A DNA stretch of 64,000 bases, taken from Tabrizicola sp. (GTDB lineage Bacteria; Pseudomonadota; Alphaproteobacteria; Rhodobacterales; Rhodobacteraceae). This document shows positions 53,991-61,500 of the stretch, in pieces. A program made the translations under genes and the position numbers. Every line of letters starts with the position of its first letter. Position 1 is the stretch's first letter. The notes below the pieces were generated by a model that was not told the DNA's origin, did no database searches, and worked only from the letters and a program-made list of their open reading frames with translations. The stretch is taken from NCBI RefSeq assembly GCF_022842145.1, contig NZ_JALHQD010000012.1:62001-126000 (forward strand), written 5' to 3'.

Positions 53991-54392
53991 ATGAAATCTG
54001 ACGTTCCAACCGATGTGATGACAATCCGCGAGATGTGCGACGCCTACGACGTGACGCCCCGCACGCTGCGGTTCTACGAGGCCAAGGAGTTGCTGACCCC
54101 GATCCGCATGGGCACGCGGCGGCTGTTCACCCGGCGGGACCGGGCGCGGCTGGCGCTGATCCTGCGGGGCAAGCGCTTCGGTTTCAGCCTGGAGGACATC
54201 CGGCAGACGCTGGACCTTTACGACCGGGACAACGGCCAGACGGCACAGCGCCAGAAGGCCTATGAGCTGGCGTTGAAACGCCTTGCAGAGATGGAAGCCC
54301 AGCGCGCCGAGCTGGACCTCGCCATCACCGAACTGAAGGCCGAGCTGGCCGACGCCAAGGCCAAGGGTCTGGTGCCCAACCGCGCGGCCTGA
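53991..54392 (+). CDS. MerR-family regulator, LiuR-like, of the acyl-CoA catabolic genes
   Basis: A 133-aa MerR: REMCDAYDVTPRTLRFYEAKELL, RRLFTRRDRARLALILRGKRFGFSLEDI, then a coiled coil ending ALKRLAEMEAQRAELDLAI. It is paralogous to the MerR at 14879. No metal-binding Cys. The start is uncertain: ATG 53991 (MKSDVPTDV) is chosen; ATG 54018 (MTIREMC) is also good and 53904 is long. It precedes the acyl-CoA dehydrogenase by 51 nt, so it probably controls that operon, acyl-CoA being the likely effector. Confidence 0.88.
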   Translation: MKSDVPTDVMTIREMCDAYDVTPRTLRFYEAKELLTPIRMGTRRLFTRRDRARLALILRGKRFGFSLEDIRQTLDLYDRDNGQTAQRQKAYELALKRLAEMEAQRAELDLAITELKAELADAKAKGLVPNRAA

Positions 54393-54443
54393 ACGACACG
54401 ACCCCGCGCGCCCTTTGCGCGGACAACCAGGGAAGAGGACAAG

Positions 54444-56216
54444 ATGCCCAGCTATACCGCCCCCGTGAAGGACATGCAGTTCCTGCTGCACGACGTTCTG
54501 AAGATTTCAGAAGCCGACATTCCCGGCTACGCGGATCTGGACAGAAGCTTCACCGAAGCGGTCCTGGACGAGGCCGCCAAGGTCGCGCAGGACATCCTGA
54601 CCCCCTTGAACGTGGTGGGCGACGTCGAGGGCTGCGTGCTGGAAAACGGCGTGGTCCGCACGCCGAAGGGTTTCAAGGAAGCGTTCGACACCTTGCGTCA
54701 GGGTGGCTGGATGTCGCTGGACGCGGCGCCGGAATATGGTGGGCAGGGTCTGCCTTATCTGATGCACACCGCGGTGAACGAGACCTTCGTTTCGGCCAAC
54801 ATGGCCTTCAACATGTACCAGGGCCTGACCCACGGCGCCTATTCGGCGATCGTGGCCCACGGCACCGATGACCAGAAGCAGAAGTTGCTGCCGAAGATGG
54901 TCAGCTGCGAATGGACCGGCACCATGAACCTGACGGAACCGCATTGCGGCACCGATCTGGGGATGATGCGCACCCGAGCCGAACCGCAGGCGGATGGCAG
55001 CTACAAGATCTCCGGGCAGAAGATCTTCATCTCGGCCGGGGATCACGACATGGCCGAGAACATCGTCCATCTGGTGCTGGCCAAGGCTCCCGGCGGAGGT
55101 GAGGGGACCAAGGGCATCAGCCTGTTCATCGTGCCGAAGTTTCTGGTGAACGACGACGGCTCGCTAGGCGACCGGAATGCGGTGTCCGTGGGCAAGGTCG
55201 AAGAGAAGATGGGCATCCACGGCAACGCGACCTGCGTCATGAACTATGACGGCGCGACCGGCTGGCTGCTGGGCGACCTCCACAAGGGCATGAAGGCCAT
55301 GTTCACGATGATGAACGAGGCCCGGCTTGGCGTGGCGCTGCAGGGTTATGCGGTGGCGGAAGCGGCGTATCAGAACTCTGTCGCCTACGCCAAGGACCGC
55401 CTGCAGGGCCGCGATGTGACCGGGGTGAAGAACCCCCAGGGCCCGGCGGACCCGCTGATCGTCCACCCCGACATCCGCCGCAACCTGATGGAGCAGAAGA
55501 GCTTCGTCGAGGGCGCCCGCGCCTTCGCCTTCTGGGGAGCGACCCTGATCGACCGCGCGCATACCGGGGACATGGATGCCGACGGGTTGATCGGGCTGAT
55601 GACGCCGGTCCTAAAGGGGTTCCTGACCGACAAGGGCTTCGAAATGGCGGTTGCCGCGCAGCAGGTCTACGGCGGGCATGGGTATATCGAGGAATGGGGC
55701 ATGTCCCAGTTCGCCCGCGACGCCCGGATCGCGATGATCTACGAAGGTGCCAACGGCGTGCAGGCGCTTGACCTGGTCGGCCGCAAGCTGGCCACCGACG
55801 GCGGCAAGCATGTGATGGCGTTCTTTGATCTGGTGAAGGCCGAGTGCAAGGCGCACGAGGGCGACGACCGGATGAAGGGCTTTGTCGAGCCGCTGAAGGC
55901 CGCGTCAAAGGCGCTGCAGCAGGCGGGCATGTTCTTCATGCAGAACGGCATGAAGAACCCCAATGCCGCTTTGGCCGGGTCCTATGACTTCATGCACATG
56001 ATGGGTCATGTCTGCCTGGGCCTGGTCTGGACCCGCATGGCGAAGGCGGCCTACGACGCGCTGGACGCAGGCGCTGCGGACCGCGATTTCTACGAGGCGA
56101 AGATTGCCACGGGCCGGTTCTACATGGCCCGTCAGCTTCCCGCCTGCGCAATGCATCTGGCCCGGATCGAGACCGGCGCGGACACCGTCATGGCGCTGAC
56201 CGCCGAGGCGTTCTAG
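54444..56216 (+). CDS. acyl-CoA dehydrogenase (FadE-type, 590 aa)
   Basis: A flavoprotein of beta-oxidation that makes the trans-2-enoyl-CoA. The N-terminal domain ([19 protein letters not shown]) and blocks [23 protein letters not shown] and [20 protein letters not shown] are the ACAD FAD/acyl-CoA signatures. [38 protein letters not shown] is the C-terminal signature. A C-terminal extension ([27 protein letters not shown]) gives the long size typical of this subgroup. GGAAGAGG precedes the ATG. Confidence 0.94.
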   Translation: MPSYTAPVKDMQFLLHDVLKISEADIPGYADLDRSFTEAVLDEAAKVAQDILTPLNVVGDVEGCVLENGVVRTPKGFKEAFDTLRQGGWMSLDAAPEYGGQGLPYLMHTAVNETFVSANMAFNMYQGLTHGAYSAIVAHGTDDQKQKLLPKMVSCEWTGTMNLTEPHCGTDLGMMRTRAEPQADGSYKISGQKIFISAGDHDMAENIVHLVLAKAPGGGEGTKGISLFIVPKFLVNDDGSLGDRNAVSVGKVEEKMGIHGNATCVMNYDGATGWLLGDLHKGMKAMFTMMNEARLGVALQGYAVAEAAYQNSVAYAKDRLQGRDVTGVKNPQGPADPLIVHPDIRRNLMEQKSFVEGARAFAFWGATLIDRAHTGDMDADGLIGLMTPVLKGFLTDKGFEMAVAAQQVYGGHGYIEEWGMSQFARDARIAMIYEGANGVQALDLVGRKLATDGGKHVMAFFDLVKAECKAHEGDDRMKGFVEPLKAASKALQQAGMFFMQNGMKNPNAALAGSYDFMHMMGHVCLGLVWTRMAKAAYDALDAGAADRDFYEAKIATGRFYMARQLPACAMHLARIETGADTVMALTAEAF

Positions 56217-56275
56217 GCTTCTGCCCGAGGGGCGGGCCAGACGGCCCGTCCGACACCCTACGGGAGAGACTGGCC

Positions 56276-56899
56276 ATGAAGCTTTATTCCTTCGGCGAGA
56301 GCGGCAACGCCTACAAATGCGCCCTGGCGCTGGAGATGGCCGACCTTGAGTGGGAGCCTGTCTTCGTCGACTTCTTCAAGGGCGAGGCGCGCAGCCCGGA
56401 GTTCAAGCAGATCAACGAAATGGGCGAAGTGCCGGTGCTGGTCGACGGCGACACCACGCTGACGCAGTCGGGGGTGATCCTGGACTACATCAGCTCGAAG
56501 ACCGGGAAGCTGGGGGGCCGCTCGGCCGCCGAACGGCGCGAGGTGTTGCGCTGGCTTTTCTGGGACAACCACAAGCTTTCCACCGCCATCGGCACCACGC
56601 GGTTCCTGATGAACTTCCTGGCGCCCGAGAAACGCCCCGAGGCGGTGATCCCCTTCCTGCAAGGCCGCCTGAAGGCCGCCTACACCGTGCTGAACGACCA
56701 CCTCGAAGGCCGCAACTGGGTCGCGGGAGAGGCCGTCACCATCGCGGACCTCTCCTGCTGCGGTTATCTTTACTACCCCGAGCCCTACGGCTTTGACCGC
56801 AAGGACTGGCCCAACATCGACCGCTGGCTGGATCGCATCAGCGCCCTGCCCGGCTGGAAACACCCCTACGACCTGCTGACGCGGGCCTTTCCCCAATGA
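56276..56899 (+). CDS. glutathione S-transferase family protein
   Basis: A 207-aa GST. N-terminal thioredoxin-like domain (MKLYSFGESGNAYKCALALEMADLEWEPV) with the PVL segment EVPVLVDGDTTLTQSGVILDYI, then a helical C-terminal domain (EGRNWVAGEAVTIADLSCCGYLYY). Ser/Cys at the N-terminus (SFGESGN) is the probable active-site region. It is the third gene of the acyl-CoA operon, 59 nt after the dehydrogenase; the role there may be detoxification of CoA-derived electrophiles, which is inferred. It overlaps the next small ORF by 4 nt. Confidence 0.9.
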   Translation: MKLYSFGESGNAYKCALALEMADLEWEPVFVDFFKGEARSPEFKQINEMGEVPVLVDGDTTLTQSGVILDYISSKTGKLGGRSAAERREVLRWLFWDNHKLSTAIGTTRFLMNFLAPEKRPEAVIPFLQGRLKAAYTVLNDHLEGRNWVAGEAVTIADLSCCGYLYYPEPYGFDRKDWPNIDRWLDRISALPGWKHPYDLLTRAFPQ

Positions 56900-57144
56900 A
56901 GGTGAGAGGGATCTTTCGCAACCTGGGCCGACGCATTCAACGACTCCACTATGGCGGAGACCTCGTTGCGAAGCACGAAATCAACCGACAAGTGACGATC
57001 TGCCACCTTACCAATCCCTTCAGAATCTACTTCGCCTTCAGGTCGGAGACATCAGGTTGCACCTTGTCTGCAAACGAAGCCAGCCAGGTAGCGCGTCTGT
57101 TGGAACGGATTGTTGAGACCGAACATCAAGGAGTAGCCCTATGA
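56896..57144 (+). CDS. 82-aa ORFan overlapping both neighbours
   Basis: MKVRGIFRNLGRRIQRLHYGGDLV... ends RLLERIVETEHQGVAL. It has a basic start, no transmembrane helix or known motif, and visibly lower GC at third positions than neighbours. Its ATG overlaps the GST stop (ATGA) and its stop overlaps the thiolase ATG (ATGA). The thiolase Shine-Dalgarno (AAGGAG) lies in its end. Both overlaps argue it is translated. Function unknown. Confidence 0.6.
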   Translation: MKVRGIFRNLGRRIQRLHYGGDLVAKHEINRQVTICHLTNPFRIYFAFRSETSGCTLSANEASQVARLLERIVETEHQGVAL

Positions 57145-58352
57145 CCGACGCCTTCATCTACGACGCCGTCCGCAGTCCGCGTGGCAAGGGACGGGCCGAT
57201 GGTGCCCTGCACGAGCTGACCTCGGTCGCGCTGTCGGCCAAGGTGCTGAACGCGGTCAAGGATCGGAACGGGCTGGAAGGCCATGCGGTCGAGGATGTGA
57301 TCTGGGGCAACGTCACCCAGGTCGGCGAACAGGGCGGGTGTCTGGCACGGTCGGCCGTTCTGGCCTCGGACCTGGACGAACGCATTCCGGGGCTGGCGAT
57401 CAACCGCTTCTGCGCCAGCGGGATGGAGGCGGTGAACCTTGCCGCCAACCAGGTGAAGGGCGGCGCGGGTCACGCCTATATCGCGGGCGGGGTCGAGATG
57501 ATGGGGCGGGTCGCCATGGGCTCGGACGGGGCGGCGATTGCCGTCGATCCGTCGCTGGCGATGAAGACCTACTTCGTCCCGCAGGGCATTTCGGCGGATA
57601 TCATCGCCACCGAATACGGCTTTACCCGCGACATGGCCGATGCCCTGGCGATGGAATCCCAGCGCCGGGCGGCGCAGGCCTGGGCGGAAGGGCGGTTCGA
57701 GAAATCGGTGCTGGTCATCAAGGACCAAAACGGTCTGCCGATCCTTGCGACCGACGAATACATGCGCCCCGGCACCGACATGCAGACGCTGGGCGCGCTG
57801 CGGCCCGCTTTCAAGGAGATGGGCGAGGTGATGCCCGGCTTCGACAAGGTCGCGATGATGAAATATCCGCATCTCGAGCGGATCAACCACATCCACCACG
57901 CCGGAAACTCCAGCGGCATCGTGGACGGGGCCGCCGCCGTGCTGATCGGCAGTGCGGAATTCGGCAAGGCGCACGGGCTGAAACCCCGTGCCCGCATCCG
58001 GGCCACGGCCAAGATCGGCACTGATCCCACGATCATGCTGACCGGCCCGGTCCCGGCGACGCAGAAGATCCTGAAGGACTCGGGCCTGCAGATCGGCGAC
58101 ATCGATCTCTTCGAGGTGAACGAAGCCTTCGCCTCTGTCGTTCTGCGCTTTCAACAGGCCTTCGACGTCGACCCCGAACTGGTGAACGTCAACGGCGGAT
58201 CGATCGCGATGGGTCACCCGCTTGGCGCGACCGGTGCGATCATCATTGGGACCCTGCTGGACGAGTTGGAGCGGCAGGACAAGGCAATGGGCCTTGCAAC
58301 CCTTTGCATCGCCAGCGGGATGGGGGCTGCCACCATCATCGAGCGGGTCTGA
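57141..58352 (+). CDS. acetyl-CoA C-acetyltransferase (thiolase)
   Basis: A 403-aa thiolase: FIYDAVRSPRGKGRADGALHELTSVALSA, the nucleophile Cys in NRFCASGMEAVNLAANQVKGG, EVNEAFASV and VNVNGGSIAMGHPLGATGA (His), and the second Cys in ATLCIASGMGAATIIERV. It completes the last step of beta-oxidation, as FadA/FadI type. The ATG follows AAGGAG within the upstream ORF end, giving a 4-nt overlap. Confidence 0.95.
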   Translation: MTDAFIYDAVRSPRGKGRADGALHELTSVALSAKVLNAVKDRNGLEGHAVEDVIWGNVTQVGEQGGCLARSAVLASDLDERIPGLAINRFCASGMEAVNLAANQVKGGAGHAYIAGGVEMMGRVAMGSDGAAIAVDPSLAMKTYFVPQGISADIIATEYGFTRDMADALAMESQRRAAQAWAEGRFEKSVLVIKDQNGLPILATDEYMRPGTDMQTLGALRPAFKEMGEVMPGFDKVAMMKYPHLERINHIHHAGNSSGIVDGAAAVLIGSAEFGKAHGLKPRARIRATAKIGTDPTIMLTGPVPATQKILKDSGLQIGDIDLFEVNEAFASVVLRFQQAFDVDPELVNVNGGSIAMGHPLGATGAIIIGTLLDELERQDKAMGLATLCIASGMGAATIIERV

Positions 58353-58511
58353 AACCTGTGCGCGGGGCGTCTGGGCAATTTTTCGCGAGAAGAGCAGAAG
58401 TCGCGACCCATGTCGCCGACGGCACATTCTCTGTCGCAATCCTACGTCGCGCCATGGGTGATTCTCCCAAGATGGATCCTTCATCAATCAGATCTAAGGC
58501 GCGACTTTGCT

Positions 58512-58937
58512 ATGCATTCCCAGGTAACATCCCATTTCCGCCGTCGGGGCGAACTGCTTCTGGCCGGTCGGATCGACGAATTGATCGGGTCGTATATCTT
58601 CCCGCTTCCCGTCTTTTTGCCCGAACAGCGGATGCTGCTGAATGGACCGGAGGAAGCGATCCTGGTCTTCGCGGTGTTGCGGCGGTCGCTTTTGCAAGAG
58701 GGCGTCGTGGCCCTGCAGCCGAAGATCCGGGCCGTCGAACTGCCGCGCGATGGCCGTTACCGGCTTTGGGTCGACTGGCAGGAACTGGTGATGCCCTCGG
58801 GCGAGATGCGCGTTTCCTCGGCGATCTACTACTGCCGCACGACCGCTCTTGGCCCGCGCGTCGAGATGGTCAACTATACGCGCCTGTCGATGCCCGAACT
58901 GCATCAGGAGTTCGAGGCTCTCGCACTGTCCGCCTGA
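58512..58937 (+). CDS. NTF2-like/SnoaL-like hypothetical protein 1
   Basis: A 141-aa protein: MHSQVTSHFRRRGELLLAGRIDELIGSYIFPLPVFLPE..., with helices then beta strands (RYRLWVDWQELVM, SAIYYCRTTALGPRVEMVNYT). The pattern matches the two later NTF2-like proteins, most clearly in the helix-strand order, though identity is low. ATG 58512 is chosen since residues before it (frame open from 58410) are not similar. It sits 159 bp after the thiolase. Function is unknown. Confidence 0.7.
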   Translation: MHSQVTSHFRRRGELLLAGRIDELIGSYIFPLPVFLPEQRMLLNGPEEAILVFAVLRRSLLQEGVVALQPKIRAVELPRDGRYRLWVDWQELVMPSGEMRVSSAIYYCRTTALGPRVEMVNYTRLSMPELHQEFEALALSA

Positions 58938-58986
58938 CTCCGGGCGTCTCCGGGTCGGGCCACAGCCCAACCGCAGGAGGACGCGA

Positions 58987-59457
58987 ATGCCCGTGATTGA
59001 CCTCGCCAAGGTGCCGGTGAAGACCGGATCGATCTACCCGGAACCCTATGCCAGCATGATGAGGGGTCGTTCCTCGCTTCGCCTTGGCGATGCGGGCGGA
59101 CTGACCCAGTTCGGGGTGAACTTGGTCAGCTTGGAACCGGGCGCGCTGTCCTCCCTGCGGCATTGGCACCGTCACGAAGACGAGTTCGTCATGGTGACCG
59201 AGGGCGAATGCACTCTGGTCCAGGATGCGGGCGAAACGCTGATGAAGGCGGGCGATTGCGCGGCCTTTCCGGCGGGAGCCGCGGACGGGCACCAGTTCAT
59301 CAACCGCTCGGACCGGGTGGCGCGATTCCTCGTCGTCGGTTCGAAGGCCCCGCGCGAGGTGGCGACCTATTCCGACGTCGACCTGATGGTCGAGATCGAG
59401 GCCGGGCGGGCCCGCTTTGCCTACAAGGATGGCTCGGACTGGGAGGGACCGCGATGA
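58987..59457 (+). CDS. cupin-domain protein (single cupin)
   Basis: A 156-aa beta-barrel protein. Cupin motif 1 is GALSSLRHWHRHEDEFVMVTEGECTL (metal His, His and Glu), and motif 2 is GDCAAFPAGAADGHQFIN. Upstream is the signature GGLTQFGVNLVSLEPG. It likely binds a metal, small sugar or acid. AGGAGG precedes the ATG at 58987. It overlaps the next NTF2-like gene by 4 nt and is homologous to both halves of the bicupin at 59909. Confidence 0.9.
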   Translation: MPVIDLAKVPVKTGSIYPEPYASMMRGRSSLRLGDAGGLTQFGVNLVSLEPGALSSLRHWHRHEDEFVMVTEGECTLVQDAGETLMKAGDCAAFPAGAADGHQFINRSDRVARFLVVGSKAPREVATYSDVDLMVEIEAGRARFAYKDGSDWEGPR

Positions 59458-59912
59458 ACCCGCTGGACATCTATCAGGGTGCCCTGAATGCCGGATCAAG
59501 CGCGGTGATCGCGGGGGATTTTGCCCGCCACGCGGCGACCTTCGACCTTCCCTATCTGGTCCACACCGCGACGGCGCATCTTCTGGTGTCGTCGGTCGCC
59601 GAGCTTCGGCCGACCTTCGATGCCCTGCGCGCGGGTCTCTTGTCGCGGGGCGTCACCCACTATGAACGCATCGCCCGGACGGCGGACTACGTCGACCGAA
59701 ACCGGATCGAAGGCTCGCACCACACCCATATCCTTGCCGACGGTGAGCGGGTGGCCTACCCCTATCTGTCGCGCCACGTCCTCGTGCGGCGTGGCGAGTT
59801 GTGGCTGTTCTCCGAGGCGCATTACGAACAGGTCGAGGCGGGTCGCTGGCCGCTGAGCACGAACGACATCTTCGACCATGTGAAGTCGCTTGCCCCGAAG
59901 GTCAGCGGATGA
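59454..59912 (+). CDS. NTF2-like/SnoaL-like hypothetical protein 2
   Basis: A 152-aa protein: MNPLDIYQGALNAGSSAVIAGDFARHAATFDLPYLVHTA then LRPTFDALRAGLLSRGVTHYERI and EGSHHTHILADGERVAYPYLSRHVLVRRGELWLF. It shares LP-x-T, FD.. L.S.GVTH.ER and the terminal RWP with the protein at 61051, so they are paralogues of one NTF2-like family. ATGA overlaps the upstream cupin stop and its end overlaps the bicupin start. Ligand-binding or isomerase roles are possible; unproven. Confidence 0.8.
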   Translation: MNPLDIYQGALNAGSSAVIAGDFARHAATFDLPYLVHTATAHLLVSSVAELRPTFDALRAGLLSRGVTHYERIARTADYVDRNRIEGSHHTHILADGERVAYPYLSRHVLVRRGELWLFSEAHYEQVEAGRWPLSTNDIFDHVKSLAPKVSG

Positions 59913-60886
59913 TCGTCGATCCCACCCGTACACCCCTTGGCGGGGAGGGTGGCCTGCACACCCTGCACCTGTCCGAGGCGGGCGGGCTGACCCAGTTCGG
60001 CGCCTATCTTGACACTCTGGCCCCCGGCGCCTGGTCAAGCCACCGGCACTGGCATTCCGCCGAGGACGAGTTTCTGTATCTGCTGTCGGGAACCGCCACT
60101 TTGCGCGACGACCACGGCCTGACCGACCTTTTCCCCGGCGATGCCTGCTGCTGGCCGCATGGTCAGCCCAACGGCCACCACCTGACCAACCGCGGCGACG
60201 TGCCTGCGCGCTGGCTGATCGTCGGCTCGCGCTGCCGGGGCGACATCTGCACCTATCCCGACGACGGCCGCCGCCAGATCAACGAGGACACCACCTGGCG
60301 GATCGAGGCGGCGGACGGCACCGTGCTGAAAGGCGGGAACCTCCCGGCAGAGCTTCTGAACCTTCGGGCGCCTTGGGGCCGGCCCTGGGATGGCACCAAC
60401 CGTCCGAACGTGATCCGGGCAGGATCGGTCGCGGGCAACAGCGACCCGGGGTCTGCTGCTGGCCTTTTTGACGAGCTTGGCACCTACGTCGCCCAGCCGC
60501 TGTCCGACGCCGGCGGGCTGACCCAGTTCGGCGCCTTCACCGAAACGCTGATGCCGGGAGCGCGGTCCAGCCAGCGCCACTGGCATGCGGAGGAAGACGA
60601 GTTCCTTTACACCCTCGACGGCATCGTGACCCTGCATCAGGACGGGGGGCCCCAGGACCTGCCGCCTGGCACCTGCGTCTGCTGGCCCGCCGGCGTCGCC
60701 GACGGCCATTGCCTTGAAAATCGGACGCACTTGCCCGCGACCTACTTCGTCGTGGGCTCCCGCCTGCCCGAGGAAGAGGTCACCTATCCCGACATCGACC
60801 TGCATTACACGCGCCGCGACGGCCTGCGGATCCTGTCGCACAAGGATGGCACCGCCTACCCCGGCTGGCCGCGGAAGGTGACGTGA
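59909..60886 (+). CDS. bicupin protein with two tandem cupin domains
   Basis: A 325-aa tandem cupin. Domain 1 has LTQFGAYLDTLAPGAWSSHRHWHSAEDEFLYLLSG and GDACCWPHGQPNGHHLTN. Domain 2 has LTQFGAFTETLMPGARSSQRHWHAEEDEFLYTLDG and GTCVCWPAGVADGHCLEN. Both halves keep the metal His/Glu set and resemble each other and the upstream single cupin, indicating internal duplication. ATG overlaps the NTF2-like stop (ATGA). Substrate is unknown. Confidence 0.9.
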   Translation: MIVDPTRTPLGGEGGLHTLHLSEAGGLTQFGAYLDTLAPGAWSSHRHWHSAEDEFLYLLSGTATLRDDHGLTDLFPGDACCWPHGQPNGHHLTNRGDVPARWLIVGSRCRGDICTYPDDGRRQINEDTTWRIEAADGTVLKGGNLPAELLNLRAPWGRPWDGTNRPNVIRAGSVAGNSDPGSAAGLFDELGTYVAQPLSDAGGLTQFGAFTETLMPGARSSQRHWHAEEDEFLYTLDGIVTLHQDGGPQDLPPGTCVCWPAGVADGHCLENRTHLPATYFVVGSRLPEEEVTYPDIDLHYTRRDGLRILSHKDGTAYPGWPRKVT

Positions 60887-60921
60887 TGCGACCGGTGCCG
60901 CGCAGCAACTTCTCATTCAAA

Positions 60922-60939
60922 TCCGAAAATATTTTCGGA
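60922..60939. promoter_or_regulatory. perfect 18-bp palindrome, candidate operator
   Basis: TCCGAAAATATTTTCGGA is a perfect palindrome 35 bp after the bicupin stop and 112 bp before the next gene, in an AT-rich context. It probably controls the NTF2-like 3/fadJ transcript; no regulator is adjacent. Confidence 0.55.
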
Positions 60940-61050
60940 ACCAGAACTTCCCGCCAGGGTTGTGCTTTGCGGGGTGTATTGCCGCCTTCGCAAAAGCGGC
61001 CTCTCCAGCCTTTGGGTGGTCCGCGCACCCAACGTGGAGGATACCCCTGG

Positions 61051-61497
61051 ATGAGGGCAAACACGATCCTGCAGGCCTACCTGGACGATATGGGAAAGGC
61101 CGTGATGAATGAATGGTTCGAGGATTATGCCGCCCGCATTCAGTTACCTCTCAGCATCCAGACCTCGTCGGCCAAATTGAACGTGACGACGCTCGCCGAT
61201 CTGGAAGATGGGTTTGACGATTTCGTCGACATGATCCGAAGCCAAGGCGTCACGCATATGGAGCGGACCGTCCAGGCGGTAACCTTCCAGGGCAATGAAC
61301 ATATTGTCGGCGTCTATGACACGCGGTTGATGGCCGGCGAAAAGCTGGCCCTTCCCATCTTCCATTCGAAGATGTGGATCGGCTGCTACGACGGCATCTG
61401 GAAGGCGATCCAGATCCACAACACCACCAACGAAGCGCGCTGGCCGATGCTGCTGACGCGGCTTTCCGATGATTACTGGTTGCCCGAGGAGCACTAA
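61051..61497 (+). CDS. NTF2-like/SnoaL-like hypothetical protein 3
   Basis: A 148-aa protein: MRANTILQAYLDDMGKAVMNEWFEDYAARIQLPLSIQTS, LEDGFDDFVDMIRSQGVTHMERTVQA, HIVGVYDTRLMAGEKLALPIFHSKMWI, and the family's RWPMLLTRLSDD. Paralogous to the protein at 59454. GGAGG lies 10 nt before the ATG. It ends 3 nt before fadJ, so the two are co-transcribed. Codon third positions look a little less GC-rich than its neighbours. Function unknown. Confidence 0.82.
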   Translation: MRANTILQAYLDDMGKAVMNEWFEDYAARIQLPLSIQTSSAKLNVTTLADLEDGFDDFVDMIRSQGVTHMERTVQAVTFQGNEHIVGVYDTRLMAGEKLALPIFHSKMWIGCYDGIWKAIQIHNTTNEARWPMLLTRLSDDYWLPEEH

Positions 61498-61500
61498 CCA

